From contig CAYTUK010000004.1 in the NCBI GenBank assembly GCA_964441285.1, positions 119,799 through 183,798 of the forward strand: a stretch of 64,000 nt of DNA, given 5' to 3'. This stretch comes from S010-25 sp964441285 (GTDB lineage Bacteria > Pseudomonadota > Gammaproteobacteria > SZUA-229). A model generated the notes under the pieces. That model saw nothing but the letters and a program-made list of their open reading frames with translations, did no database searches and was not told the DNA's origin. Each line of letters opens with the position of its first letter. The first letter of the stretch is position 1. Positions 7,262 through 16,711 of the stretch are shown in pieces. The position numbers and the translations under genes are program-made.

Positions 7262-9697
7262 ATGGCCAGCTCAAATGACCAGAATCTAGATTCATTAGAA
7301 GTTCCAGTTTTACCACTTAGAGATGTTGTGGTATATCCTCACATGGTAATTCCGCTGTTTGTTGGCCGTGAAAAATCTATTCGGGCACTTGATGCAGCAA
7401 TGCAGGCCAACAAAAAAATCCTGCTGGTGGCACAAAAAAGTGCAGATATTGATGAGCCATCGATTCAAGATGTATATGAGGTGGGTACACTTGCGTCCAT
7501 TCTTCAGTTATTAAAATTACCCGATGGCACAATAAAAGTTCTGGTTGAAGGTGCACAACGTGCCTATGTGAAAGATATAAATGAAGCGGGGGGGTTTTTT
7601 GTTGCGGGTTATACCCTGATGGAAGAATCTGCAGTAAAAGACTCTCAGGGACTGGACATCCTTTCTCGGTCTACGCTTGGTGTCTTTGATCAGTATGTGA
7701 AATTAAATAAAAAAGTACCAGCAGAAATTCTCACTTCTCTTGCCGGTATTGATGACCCTTCCAGACTCTCCGATACCATCGCCGCACACATGTCATTAAA
7801 GCTGGATGAAAAGCAAAAACTGCTTGAGATTGTTGATGTACAGCAGCGACTTGAGCATATCATGAAGCTGATCGATGGTGAGATCGATATGCTACAGATT
7901 GAAAAGCGTATTCGTGGTCGTGTAAAACAGCAAATGGAAAAAAGCCAGCGCGAATATTATTTAAATGAGCAAATGAAAGCCATTCAGAAGGAATTGGGTG
8001 ACATGGAAGATGCCCCGAATGAAGCGGATGAATTGCAGCAACGCATTGAAAAATCGGGCATGAGTAAGGAGGCTAGAAAAAAAGCTGATAGTGAATTAAA
8101 TAAATTGAAGATGATGTCACCGATGTCGGCTGAAGCTTCTGTGGTGCGAAATTATATTGACTGGTTAGTTGATTGTCCGTGGAAGAAACGGTCGAAAATA
8201 CGTCATGATTTAACCGCAGCAGAAAAAGTACTGAACGATGATCACTACGGTCTGGATAAAGTAAAAGAAAGAATTCTCGAATACCTTGCTGTGCAGCAGC
8301 GAGTTAAAAAATTGAAAGGCCCTATTCTTTGCCTGGTTGGGCCTCCAGGTGTGGGTAAAACCTCGTTGGGGCGTTCCATTGCACGGGCAACGAATCGCAA
8401 GTACACGCGTATGGCATTAGGCGGGGTGCGTGATGAGTCAGAGATTCGTGGCCACCGACGTACCTATATCGGTTCATTACCAGGCAAAATTATTCAAAAC
8501 CTGAGTAAAGTGGGTACCCGCAATCCATTATTCCTGCTGGACGAAATTGATAAGATGGCGGCTGATTTTCGTGGTGATCCGGCTTCTGCATTGTTGGAAG
8601 TGCTGGATCCGGAACAGAACCATACATTTTCTGATCACTACCTTGAAGTGGACTTTGATTTATCCGATGTTATGTTTGTGGCAACGGCAAATAGTATGAA
8701 CATTCCTGGGCCTTTACTGGATAGAATGGAAGTAATCCGTCTGCCTGGTTATACCGAGGATGAAAAAGTTGAGATAGCAAAAAATTATCTATTATTGAAA
8801 CAAAGAGAGAATAATGGCTTGAAAGAAAGCGAGCTGCAGCTAAGCGATGATGCGTTACGCGATATCGTTCGTTATTATACGCGTGAAGCTGGTGTCCGCG
8901 GTATCGAGCGCGAAATCGCAAAAATCTGTCGTAAGGTGGTGAAGGGAGTCGTTATGCAGGCTAAAGGTGAAGCTATCACTGCAACCAGAGTAACACCAGA
9001 AAATCTTGAGAAATACCTGGGCGTTAAACGTTTCCGCTATGGCGTAATTGAAGAAAATAATCGGGTTGGCCAGGTCAATGGTCTTGCCTGGACAGAAGTA
9101 GGTGGTGAGTTGTTGACTATTGAAGCGGCGGTTATGGCGGGTAAGGGTAAACTGTCATACACTGGTCAGTTAGGTGATGTGATGCAGGAATCCATTCAGG
9201 CGGCGATGACGGTGATTCGAAGTCGGGCTGCAAGCCTGGGATTAAAACCTGATTTTCAGGAAAGCATTGATATTCATGTGCATGTTCCCGAAGGTGCAAC
9301 ACCAAAGGACGGCCCCAGTGCGGGGGTTGGCATGTGTACGGCGCTGGCTTCAGCGCTAACAAAAATACCGGTTAATGCCAATGTAGCGATGACCGGCGAG
9401 ATTACTTTGCGTGGTGAGGTATTGCCTATTGGCGGCTTAAAAGAAAAACTACTCGCGGCACATCGAGCAGGCATAACTACGGTGTTGATTCCGTATGAAA
9501 ATGAAAAAGACCTGGTTGAAATACCTAAAAATATATTGGCTAAGCTGGATGTAAAACCCATTCGCTGGATTGATGAAGTACTGGAATACGCCCTAACGGC
9601 ATTACCAACACCACTGGACGAGGCGGGTGTTTCCAACAATAAATCGTCAGCGACAACGAAGTCAAAAAAGTCAGGTAGCAGTTTGAGGCATCACTGA
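7262..9697 (+). CDS. lon: ATP-dependent protease Lon (La)
   Basis: A soluble AAA+ serine protease for misfolded and regulatory proteins. The 811-residue length is near the usual 780-820. In order: the N-terminal substrate domain (10-200), a coiled-coil helical region (200-300), Walker A GPPGVGKTS (about 360), Walker B LFLLDEIDKM, and the C-terminal protease domain with catalytic Ser in PKDGPSAGVGM and Lys in GGLKEKLLAAHRAG. The lysine/serine-rich tail after about residue 785 is variable. A GGGGAAG ribosome site precedes the ATG. Confidence 0.98.
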   Translation: MASSNDQNLDSLEVPVLPLRDVVVYPHMVIPLFVGREKSIRALDAAMQANKKILLVAQKSADIDEPSIQDVYEVGTLASILQLLKLPDGTIKVLVEGAQRAYVKDINEAGGFFVAGYTLMEESAVKDSQGLDILSRSTLGVFDQYVKLNKKVPAEILTSLAGIDDPSRLSDTIAAHMSLKLDEKQKLLEIVDVQQRLEHIMKLIDGEIDMLQIEKRIRGRVKQQMEKSQREYYLNEQMKAIQKELGDMEDAPNEADELQQRIEKSGMSKEARKKADSELNKLKMMSPMSAEASVVRNYIDWLVDCPWKKRSKIRHDLTAAEKVLNDDHYGLDKVKERILEYLAVQQRVKKLKGPILCLVGPPGVGKTSLGRSIARATNRKYTRMALGGVRDESEIRGHRRTYIGSLPGKIIQNLSKVGTRNPLFLLDEIDKMAADFRGDPASALLEVLDPEQNHTFSDHYLEVDFDLSDVMFVATANSMNIPGPLLDRMEVIRLPGYTEDEKVEIAKNYLLLKQRENNGLKESELQLSDDALRDIVRYYTREAGVRGIEREIAKICRKVVKGVVMQAKGEAITATRVTPENLEKYLGVKRFRYGVIEENNRVGQVNGLAWTEVGGELLTIEAAVMAGKGKLSYTGQLGDVMQESIQAAMTVIRSRAASLGLKPDFQESIDIHVHVPEGATPKDGPSAGVGMCTALASALTKIPVNANVAMTGEITLRGEVLPIGGLKEKLLAAHRAGITTVLIPYENEKDLVEIPKNILAKLDVKPIRWIDEVLEYALTALPTPLDEAGVSNNKSSATTKSKKSGSSLRHH

Positions 9698-9747
9698 GAC
9701 CTGATCGACTGTGCTCAACTATTTCGTTTAACCCAGTGATTTTTGTT

Positions 9748-9785
9748 AAAGCAAATACATTTTTCTGGTGTATTTGCTTTTTTAT
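9748..9785 (+). terminator. Rho-independent terminator of lon
   Basis: AAAGCAAATACA pairs perfectly with TGTATTTGCTTT across a 9-nt loop and runs into a T-rich tail. It lies 50 bp after the lon stop. Confidence 0.85.
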
Positions 9786-9976
9786 TACCAAAAAGACTGT
9801 AAATACCTGTGTTTTTATGCGAACATCTGCCATCCGCGAGAAGTGTGCATGGTTATCAAAAACCTGCCTTTAACCGTAATGGGTTCATACCTGTATTGTT
9901 TTAATGGTACGGGTCTAATAAAAAGAATTTTCTATTACATTCGCCTTTTTTTAACACAAATCAATGGGAACATTTA

Positions 9977-10249
9977 ATGAATAAAACAGAATTAACGGAT
10001 GCTGTTGCAGAAGCAGCTGGATTAACAAAGTCAGATGCTGCAAAAGCACTTGATGCAGTACTAAGTTCAATCTCTGGTACCCTGGCTAGCGGTGAGCAGG
10101 TAAGTTTGATTGGTTTTGGAACCTTTTTGGTTCGTGATAGAGCAGCGCGTACTGGTCGTAACCCACAGACGGGTGCAGAAATACAAATCGCAGCAGCAAA
10201 AGTTCCGGCATTTAAGCCTGGTAAAGCATTGAAGGATGCCGTAAACTAG
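9977..10249 (+). CDS. hupB: DNA-binding protein HU (beta type)
   Basis: A 90-residue histone-like protein that bends and compacts DNA as a dimer. It starts MNKTELTDAVAEAAGLTK. It contains the family signature IGFGTFLVRDRAARTGRNP with the proline of the DNA-intercalating arm (RNPQTG), and ends FKPGKALKDAVN. It sits between lon and ppiD as in many gammaproteobacteria and has its own upstream region after the lon terminator. Confidence 0.97.
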   Translation: MNKTELTDAVAEAAGLTKSDAAKALDAVLSSISGTLASGEQVSLIGFGTFLVRDRAARTGRNPQTGAEIQIAAAKVPAFKPGKALKDAVN

Positions 10250-10264
10250 CGCGCTTTCCAGCCG

Positions 10265-10340
10265 GGGTGCTTAGCTCAGCTGGTAGAGCGTCGCCCTTAC
10301 AAGGCGAATGTCGGGGGTTCGACTCCCTCAGCACCCACCA
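10265..10340 (+). tRNA. tRNA-Val (TAC anticodon)
   Basis: The acceptor GGGTGCT pairs with AGCACCC. The anticodon loop CTTACAA gives UAC, the T-arm has GGGTTCGACTCCC, and CCA is encoded. It begins 15 bp after hupB. Confidence 0.97.
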
Positions 10341-10345
10341 AAATG

Positions 10346-10421
10346 GAGCGGTAGTTCAGCTGGTTAGAATGCCGGCCTGTCACGCCGGAGGTCGCGGGTT
10401 CAAATCCCGTCCGCTCCGCCA
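10346..10421 (+). tRNA. tRNA-Asp (GTC anticodon)
   Basis: The acceptor GGAGCGG pairs with CCGCTCC. The anticodon stem CCGGC/GCCGG encloses CTGTCAC, giving GUC. The discriminator is G and CCA is encoded. It is five bases from tRNA-Val, so the two are co-transcribed. Confidence 0.97.
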
Positions 10422-10436
10422 CATTGTGTAGAATGT

Positions 10437-10477
10437 TGTAACAGATGAGGAGATTCTCGGTCGATTCATCTGTTACA
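10437..10477 (+). terminator. Strong hairpin after the tRNA-Val/tRNA-Asp pair
   Basis: TGTAACAGATGA pairs perfectly (12 bp) with TCATCTGTTACA across 17 nt. The following bases are GGGTTTCTC, a poor U-run. It probably ends or processes the hupB/tRNA transcript. Confidence 0.6.
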
Positions 10478-10625
10478 GGGTTTCTCTAGGTGATTCCTTA
10501 CATTATTTTTTGCCATCCTGCTTTATACTTCACAAAGTTTTATTCGTGTGCCATGCAGCATGGTGCTTTTGGTATAATTCACAAAAATATATTGATATTG
10601 GCAAAGTCAGGGTTGAATTAATTTT

Positions 10626-12515
10626 ATGTTACAGGCTATTAGTGATCGCATTAAGGGTTGGTTAGGAATATTTATTGTTGCATTAATTGGTTTGCCTTTT
10701 GGGCTTTGGGGTATCCAGTCTTACCTGGACGATGGCGGGCCACATTATGCTGCCAAGGTAAATGGTACAAAAATCCCTATCCGTGAACTGGAAAATAGTG
10801 TTTCACAACAGCGTCAGAAATTATTTCAGCAATATAAGGGTAAATTACCCATTAAAGCAGCAGCTCTTCGTAAACAGGTTCTTGATCAGTTGATTAACCA
10901 GCGGTTGCTTGAAAGTGTTAGTTATAAGGAAGGGTACCGCATTTCGGATGCGGTTATGTCAGCGCAAATAGAAAGACTGTTTTCAATTGGCGGTAAGTTC
11001 AACCGGGCAGCAATGGATGCGAAATTGGCTGAAATGGGGCGTTCACCCCAGCAGTTTGAATATGTGTTACGCAATGAACTGCGTATTCAACAGATGCAGG
11101 CTGGTGTCGTTAACTCCAGCATTGCAAGCAAACAGGACGTTTTGCAACTGGCTATGCTTGAGCAGCAATTACGGGACATCAACGTGATTACTTTTAATGT
11201 TGATGAATTTGCAGGTAAGTATCAGCCAACGAAGCAGGCGATAAAAAAATATTATGCAGCGAATCGGCAACGCTTTATGAGCACCGAGAAAGTGAAAGTG
11301 GATTATGTTGAATTAACCACAGCTTCAATTATGCAGAAGATTACGATTGATAAAGATAAGGTTAGGTCAATGTATGAAAGTTATGTGACCAACACCAGCA
11401 AGCGTGAGCAGCGTAAAGCGAGTCATATTCTTATTTTGGTGGGTAAAAGTGCAAAGTCTAAAGCGGCGGCTAAAGCTAAACTACTAGGCATAGAAAAACA
11501 GCTGGATGCAGGTCAATCATTTGCTGTGCTGGCGAAAAAATATTCACAGGATACTGGCTCAGCATCTAGAGGTGGTAATTTGGGCTGGTTATCACCGGGT
11601 GATACGGTAAAACCGTTTGAAGATGCCCTGTTTTTGCTGAAGAAAGGGGGCGTTAGCGGTATTGTTAAAACTCGGTTTGGCTATCATTTGATAAAGCTGG
11701 ATGGTATTCGTAAAGAGAAAGTGGAGTCACTGGCACAGAAGCGTCCTGAAATTGAAAAAGAGTTACGAACTGAGGCAGCAAGTGACCGTTTTTATGATTT
11801 AAGTGAAAAAATGGCGAATAAAGCCTTTGAAAATCCCGATAGTTTGGGCGAAATTGTTGAGTCAATGCATTTAAAGCTGGAGACCAGCCCGTATTTTACC
11901 CGCCAGCAGGGTAAGGGTATTGCAAGCAATAAAAAGGTACGTGATATTGCTTTTTCACCTGATGTGTTAACCAAAGGCGTTAACAGCGATGTTATACCGC
12001 TTACGCCAAAAGATATTATTGTTCTTCGGGTTAATGATTATGTAACGGCTAGACCCATGCCATTGTCCAGCGTCAGCGCAAAAATTAGTGCTATCCTCAG
12101 GGCAAAAGTGGGCTACAAGAAAGCATTGCTTGCTGCTGCTGGCGTTAGAAAAAGAATAGATTCAGATGCTGCCATCGATATGGTCGTTGGAAAAGGCATT
12201 ACTGTTGATAAAATTGGTCCGGTATCGCGACAGGATTTTGCAAAAGTAAAAGAGCCTTCGTTAATTAATGCTACGTTTAAAATGTCTGCACCGATTGGTG
12301 CAAAACCGGTGATTAAACGTGTTGATTTATTATCGGGCGATGTGGCGTTGATTGTTCTAAATAAAATTATCGAGCCTGAAAAAATCGCAGGTAACAGACT
12401 TAATTTGATTCGCAACGAGCTTCACCGTCAGATAGCTTCGAGTGAATTTTCGGCTGTGCTTCGCGAAATCAAGTCAAAGGCGGATATTGTTATTAACCCT
12501 CATGTATTGAAATAA
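10626..12515 (+). CDS. ppiD: Periplasmic folding chaperone PpiD (SurA-like N-terminus, parvulin domain)
   Basis: PpiD is anchored in the inner membrane by one N-terminal helix and assists newly exported outer-membrane and periplasmic proteins near the Sec translocon. At 629 residues it matches the family. A transmembrane segment covers residues 12-31 (WLGIFIVALIGLPFGLWG). A SurA-like N-terminal region covers about 35-180. A parvulin domain (about 262-360) has RKASHILI, GGNLGWLSPG and FGYHLIKL. The C-terminal part is lysine-rich and variable. It follows hupB, the conserved context for this gene. Confidence 0.93.
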   Translation: MLQAISDRIKGWLGIFIVALIGLPFGLWGIQSYLDDGGPHYAAKVNGTKIPIRELENSVSQQRQKLFQQYKGKLPIKAAALRKQVLDQLINQRLLESVSYKEGYRISDAVMSAQIERLFSIGGKFNRAAMDAKLAEMGRSPQQFEYVLRNELRIQQMQAGVVNSSIASKQDVLQLAMLEQQLRDINVITFNVDEFAGKYQPTKQAIKKYYAANRQRFMSTEKVKVDYVELTTASIMQKITIDKDKVRSMYESYVTNTSKREQRKASHILILVGKSAKSKAAAKAKLLGIEKQLDAGQSFAVLAKKYSQDTGSASRGGNLGWLSPGDTVKPFEDALFLLKKGGVSGIVKTRFGYHLIKLDGIRKEKVESLAQKRPEIEKELRTEAASDRFYDLSEKMANKAFENPDSLGEIVESMHLKLETSPYFTRQQGKGIASNKKVRDIAFSPDVLTKGVNSDVIPLTPKDIIVLRVNDYVTARPMPLSSVSAKISAILRAKVGYKKALLAAAGVRKRIDSDAAIDMVVGKGITVDKIGPVSRQDFAKVKEPSLINATFKMSAPIGAKPVIKRVDLLSGDVALIVLNKIIEPEKIAGNRLNLIRNELHRQIASSEFSAVLREIKSKADIVINPHVLK

Positions 12516-12602
12516 AGCAATCTTCTATCCATCTTGTTTTAATGCGTGTAACGTAGCCGCTATGCATTTGAATACTTATCCTTCTTTACAAAAAGCCTAT
12601 TG

Positions 12603-13901
12603 ATGCTCGGCGTTAAACTCGCATTGCACTGGCAAATACTTATCGCTTTATTGCTTGCGGTAATGACTGGGTTATTGTTTAAGCATAATGCACAGCTATT
12701 TGGTGTATCGCTGTTATCGGTGCTGGTGTTTTTCGGAACACTGTTTCTTAATGCATTAAAAATGCTGATTGTGCCGTTGGTTATGGCATCAATCATTACT
12801 GGGATGATGAATTTACAGGCGGAGACGCTGGGTCGTCTGGGTGGGAAAACACTGATCTATTATGCCACTACCAGCCTCGTGGCAATTCTTATCGGTCTAT
12901 TTGTGGTTAATTTATTGCAGCCGGGTATTGTGGATGGTGTGCCTGCGCGTGAAATAATCGGCCTTTCAGCCAATACATCGAGCGTGTTGGGTAAAGTCAG
13001 TGGCAAAGGTGCGGCGGATATTGCCGAAGTTCTGTTACGTATGGTACCAGCGAATATTGTGACTGCTGCGGCAAAAGGACAGATGTTGGGGTTGATTTTT
13101 TTCAGCCTGTTATATGGCTATTTTTTATCAGGACTAGACGGTTCTTCCGCTAAAGCACAAAAAAACTTCTGGCAAGGCCTGCTGGACATTATGCTAGCGA
13201 TGACAAATTTGATCATGAAATTTGCCCCGCTAGGTGTGTTTGCTCTGGTTACAAAAGTGATATTAACTGCGGGAATTGAGGCTTTTAAGCCGCTTTCAGT
13301 TTTCTTTTTTACGGTTATTTTGGCGCTGGCCATCCATCTATTTATTATTTTGCCATCAATACTGCGTTTTATCGCGGGCGTCTCACCAAAAAAACATTTT
13401 AAAGCCATGCTGCCGGCTTTATTAACCGCATTTTCTACCAGTTCGTCATCAGCAACGCTGCCAATCACGATGGACAGTGTAGAAAAGCGTGCTGGTGTGT
13501 CCAATCAGATAGCCGGTTTTACTTTGCCGTTGGGTGCAACCATAAATATGGACGGCACCGCCCTGTACGAATGCGTTGCGGCTATGTTTATAGCGCAGGC
13601 TTATGGCCTGTCACTCGATCTCACCACGCAATTTACTATTGTGCTAATCGCATTACTCACTTCTATCGGTGTTGCAGGCATTCCATCAGCCAGTCTGGTA
13701 GCGATTACCATTATTTTATCTGCAATCGGTTTGCCTCTGGAAGCAGTTGGTTTAATACTGGTTGTCGATAGAGTACTGGATATGTGTCGCACGGCAGTTA
13801 ACGTATTCAGCGATTCATGTGCGGCGGTTACCATTGCAAGACTTGAGGGCGAGCAGACCCTGTTATTATCAGATAAGCAATTATCAGATAAAAAAATATA
13901 A
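12603..13901 (+). CDS. Dicarboxylate/amino acid:cation symporter (DAACS family)
   Basis: A 432-residue transporter of the GltP/DctA family that imports acidic amino acids or C4-dicarboxylates with Na+ or H+. The serine-rich re-entrant loop (FSTSSSSATLPIT) and the substrate/cation motif GATINMDGTALYE are intact, and about eight membrane helices can be seen. I start it at ATG 12603; a TTG lies just before it, and no clear Shine-Dalgarno is visible for either. It converges on fabI. The substrate cannot be told from sequence alone. Confidence 0.9.
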   Translation: MLGVKLALHWQILIALLLAVMTGLLFKHNAQLFGVSLLSVLVFFGTLFLNALKMLIVPLVMASIITGMMNLQAETLGRLGGKTLIYYATTSLVAILIGLFVVNLLQPGIVDGVPAREIIGLSANTSSVLGKVSGKGAADIAEVLLRMVPANIVTAAAKGQMLGLIFFSLLYGYFLSGLDGSSAKAQKNFWQGLLDIMLAMTNLIMKFAPLGVFALVTKVILTAGIEAFKPLSVFFFTVILALAIHLFIILPSILRFIAGVSPKKHFKAMLPALLTAFSTSSSSATLPITMDSVEKRAGVSNQIAGFTLPLGATINMDGTALYECVAAMFIAQAYGLSLDLTTQFTIVLIALLTSIGVAGIPSASLVAITIILSAIGLPLEAVGLILVVDRVLDMCRTAVNVFSDSCAAVTIARLEGEQTLLLSDKQLSDKKI

Positions 13902-13959
13902 ATGTGAGTCGCCCGTTAAGTTTTGATCCCTGTATCGACGTTGTTAAAAAAGTTATTTT

Positions 13960-14751
13960 TTAATCACATTTACCCATTAATCCAGCAGTGTGGTAGCCCG
14001 CATCCACATAGACGATTTCACCAGTAATCCCGCTGGCAAGGTTCGAACACAGAAAAGCAGCGGCATTACCTACTTCATCAATGGTAATATTTCGATGCAA
14101 GGGAGCACTTTGTTCGACATGCTGAATAATTTTATTAAACCCTGAAATACCTTTTGCGGCCAGCGTTTTGATTGGGCCAGCAGAGATGGCATTAACCCGA
14201 ATCCCTTCAGGCCCGAGCGAATGAGCTAGATAACGTACATTAGCCTCCAGGCTAGCTTTGGCAAGCCCCATAATATTGTAACCGGGGAAGGCACGTACGG
14301 CACCGAGATAACTCATGGTGATAATGGAGGCATCACCTCGATTTTGCATCATGTGCCGCCCCGCTTTGGCAATTGCTGCGAGACTGTATGAGCTAATATC
14401 GTGTGCAGTATTGAAGCCTTCCCGGCTGATATTGTCCAGGTAATCGCCTTCCAGCATTTCTTTGGGGGCGAAGGCAACCGAGTGGACGATGATATCGAGA
14501 TTATCCCAGAAATCATCAAGATGTTCGAATACGGCCTCAATCTGTGCATCATCTTCAACATCACAGGGTATAACGATATCCGAATCACATTCACCAGCGA
14601 GTTTTTCGACGCGTTCACGTAATCGTTCGCCCATGTAAGCGAAAGCTAATTCAGCGCCTTCACGATGCATGGCTTTAGCAATACCCCAGGCAATGGAACG
14701 ATTACTCGCCACCCCAAAAATTAACGCACGTTTACCTGTTAAAAAGCCCAT
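13960..14751 (-). CDS. fabI: Enoyl-[acyl-carrier-protein] reductase [NADH]
   Basis: FabI does the last reduction in each round of type II fatty acid synthesis. The 263-residue protein is a short-chain dehydrogenase-like enzyme with the nucleotide-binding motif GVASNRSIAWGIA at 13-25. The catalytic residues are Y148, Y158 and K165 (E. coli 146/156/163). The ppiD-fabI-yejABEF neighbourhood is common in this group. It is divergent from yejA with a 124-bp shared promoter region. Confidence 0.97.
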   Translation of the reverse strand: MGFLTGKRALIFGVASNRSIAWGIAKAMHREGAELAFAYMGERLRERVEKLAGECDSDIVIPCDVEDDAQIEAVFEHLDDFWDNLDIIVHSVAFAPKEMLEGDYLDNISREGFNTAHDISSYSLAAIAKAGRHMMQNRGDASIITMSYLGAVRAFPGYNIMGLAKASLEANVRYLAHSLGPEGIRVNAISAGPIKTLAAKGISGFNKIIQHVEQSAPLHRNITIDEVGNAAAFLCSNLASGITGEIVYVDAGYHTAGLMGKCD

Positions 14752-14875
14752 TATATTGCTCCCCTGTTATGGATGATGATTATTTTCTGGTTAGCTTGCG
14801 AGCATGATTTTTTGCTGTAAACTTGGCTAACCAATATCAGGTGGATTATACATACAATTTCAGCAAGATTAACCT

Positions 14876-16699
14876 ATGTTACGCATTCTACAGGTTCTTA
14901 TTTTTTATTTATTTGCTGGTTTTATTTCGCCTCTCAGCCAGCCATTATTTGCTGCATCATCAATGGCAATGGGATACACGCCAAAATATCCCGCGAGTTT
15001 CACTCATTTTGATTATGTTAATCCCAATGCCCCGAAAGGGGGTAATCTGGTCATGGATGGAATTGGCTCATTTGACAGCCTTAACCCCTACTTGTTAAAG
15101 GGTATTGCTGCGGATGGATTGGGTTCGCTGGTGTTTGAAAGCCTGCTGGAAAAAAGTATGGATGAACCTTTCAGCGAATATGGTTTGCTGGCAGATAATT
15201 TTTACCTCGCGGCTGATCGACTTTCGGTCACTTTTCATATTAATCCGGCGGCTCGCTTCTCCAATGGTGATGCGGTAACTGCTAAGGATGTGAAATATTC
15301 ATTTGACACGCTGATGAGTAAACAGGCACATCCACAATTTCGGGTGTATTACGCGGATGTAAAATCTGCCACCGTGGTGAACCGATTAACTGTCAGGTTT
15401 AATTTTAGAAAAACCAATCGTGAGTTACATTTAATTATTGGTGAAATGCCAATTTTTTCTCCTGCCTGGGCAGGTAAAAAAGCATTTGATAAAACCGCTG
15501 ACACTATACCTATCAGTAGCGGTCCGTACACCATTGAGCGATATGATCTGGGTAAATCGATACGTTATGTCAGGAATAAACATTACTGGGCAAAAAATTT
15601 ATCTGTACGTAAAGGCATGTATAACTACGATACGATTACCTATAAATATTACAAAGATTCAACCATTGCACTGGAAGCCTTTAAAGCGGGAGAGTTCGAT
15701 TTCTTTTTTGAAAACTATTCAAAACGCTGGGCACGATCCTATACAGGTCCACTTTATGCTTCAGGAAAAATAATAAAGAGAGAGTTTACACATAAAAATA
15801 ATGCAGGTATGCAAGGTTTCGCTTTTAATCTTCGTCGTGACAAGTTTAAAGATATCCGGGTCAGAAAAGCGTTGACGTTGGCATTTGATTTTGAGTGGGA
15901 AAATGCCCATCTTTTTTATAACCAGTATGTGCGTTCTGACAGCTATTTCAGTAACAGTGAACTGGCCGCCAAAGGCTTGCCAAAAGGAAAAGAATTAGCC
16001 CTGCTGGAGATCTACCGTAAGCAGTTACCGGCAAAAATATTTACTGCACAATGGAAGCCGCCTGTTACTACAGCGCCAAACAGTTTACGAAAAAACCTGT
16101 TAAAGGCGCGAGATTTATTACGCAAGGCGGGCTGGAGTATTCAGGATGGAGTCTTAAAAAACAAATATGGTAAGGTGTTCACGCTGAATGTTTTGCTGGT
16201 ACAGAAGGCGTTTGATCGTATCATCGCTCCTTACGCACATAATCTTAAAAAATTGGGTATCACCACAACTTATCGTACGGTAGATAGTTCATTATATAAA
16301 CGTCGGCTGGATAATTTTGATTTTGATATGGTAGTGACTAATTTTCCCTCCTCGGTTTCACCTGGTAATGAATTGATGGACATGTTTTCATCCGCCTCGG
16401 CAGATCAAAAAGGTTCGCGCAATTTGCCAGGGATAAAAAGCCCGGTGGTGGATGCTTTAATTCAGAAAATTATACATGCGCCTGACCGCAAAGCACTGAT
16501 CATTGCTGCTCATGCACTGGATCGTGTGCTTTTATATGGCAACTATCTAGTGCCAAACTGGTACATCAATGTGCATCGTGTGGCATACTGGAACAAGTTT
16601 GGTCTCCCCGCAACACAACCGCTATATTACGATCCAGTTACCTGGATGCTTAAAACCTGGTGGCTTAAAAGTAGTGATAAAAAAGTAACGCTAAAATAA
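14876..16699 (+). CDS. yejA: Extracellular solute-binding protein family 5 of an oligopeptide-type ABC importer
   Basis: A periplasmic binding protein for peptides (microcin C-type in E. coli). Residues 1-28 form a signal peptide ending near PLFAASS. The mature region has the family motifs YVNPNAPKGGNL (about 48-60) and ARFSNGDAVTAKDVKYSFDT (about 126-145). The 607-residue length fits YejA. It begins the yejABEF operon, 12 bp before yejB. The E. coli-like gene set suggests peptide import; the actual ligand is unknown. Confidence 0.93.
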   Translation: MLRILQVLIFYLFAGFISPLSQPLFAASSMAMGYTPKYPASFTHFDYVNPNAPKGGNLVMDGIGSFDSLNPYLLKGIAADGLGSLVFESLLEKSMDEPFSEYGLLADNFYLAADRLSVTFHINPAARFSNGDAVTAKDVKYSFDTLMSKQAHPQFRVYYADVKSATVVNRLTVRFNFRKTNRELHLIIGEMPIFSPAWAGKKAFDKTADTIPISSGPYTIERYDLGKSIRYVRNKHYWAKNLSVRKGMYNYDTITYKYYKDSTIALEAFKAGEFDFFFENYSKRWARSYTGPLYASGKIIKREFTHKNNAGMQGFAFNLRRDKFKDIRVRKALTLAFDFEWENAHLFYNQYVRSDSYFSNSELAAKGLPKGKELALLEIYRKQLPAKIFTAQWKPPVTTAPNSLRKNLLKARDLLRKAGWSIQDGVLKNKYGKVFTLNVLLVQKAFDRIIAPYAHNLKKLGITTTYRTVDSSLYKRRLDNFDFDMVVTNFPSSVSPGNELMDMFSSASADQKGSRNLPGIKSPVVDALIQKIIHAPDRKALIIAAHALDRVLLYGNYLVPNWYINVHRVAYWNKFGLPATQPLYYDPVTWMLKTWWLKSSDKKVTLK

Positions 16700-16711
16700 G
16701 AATAAATCAAG

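Noticed and set aside
13944..13963. TTAAAAAA/TTTTTTAA palindrome as a terminator between the symporter gene and fabI
   Set aside because: The stem is made only of A-T pairs and overlaps the fabI stop. It may assist termination but is not convincing alone.
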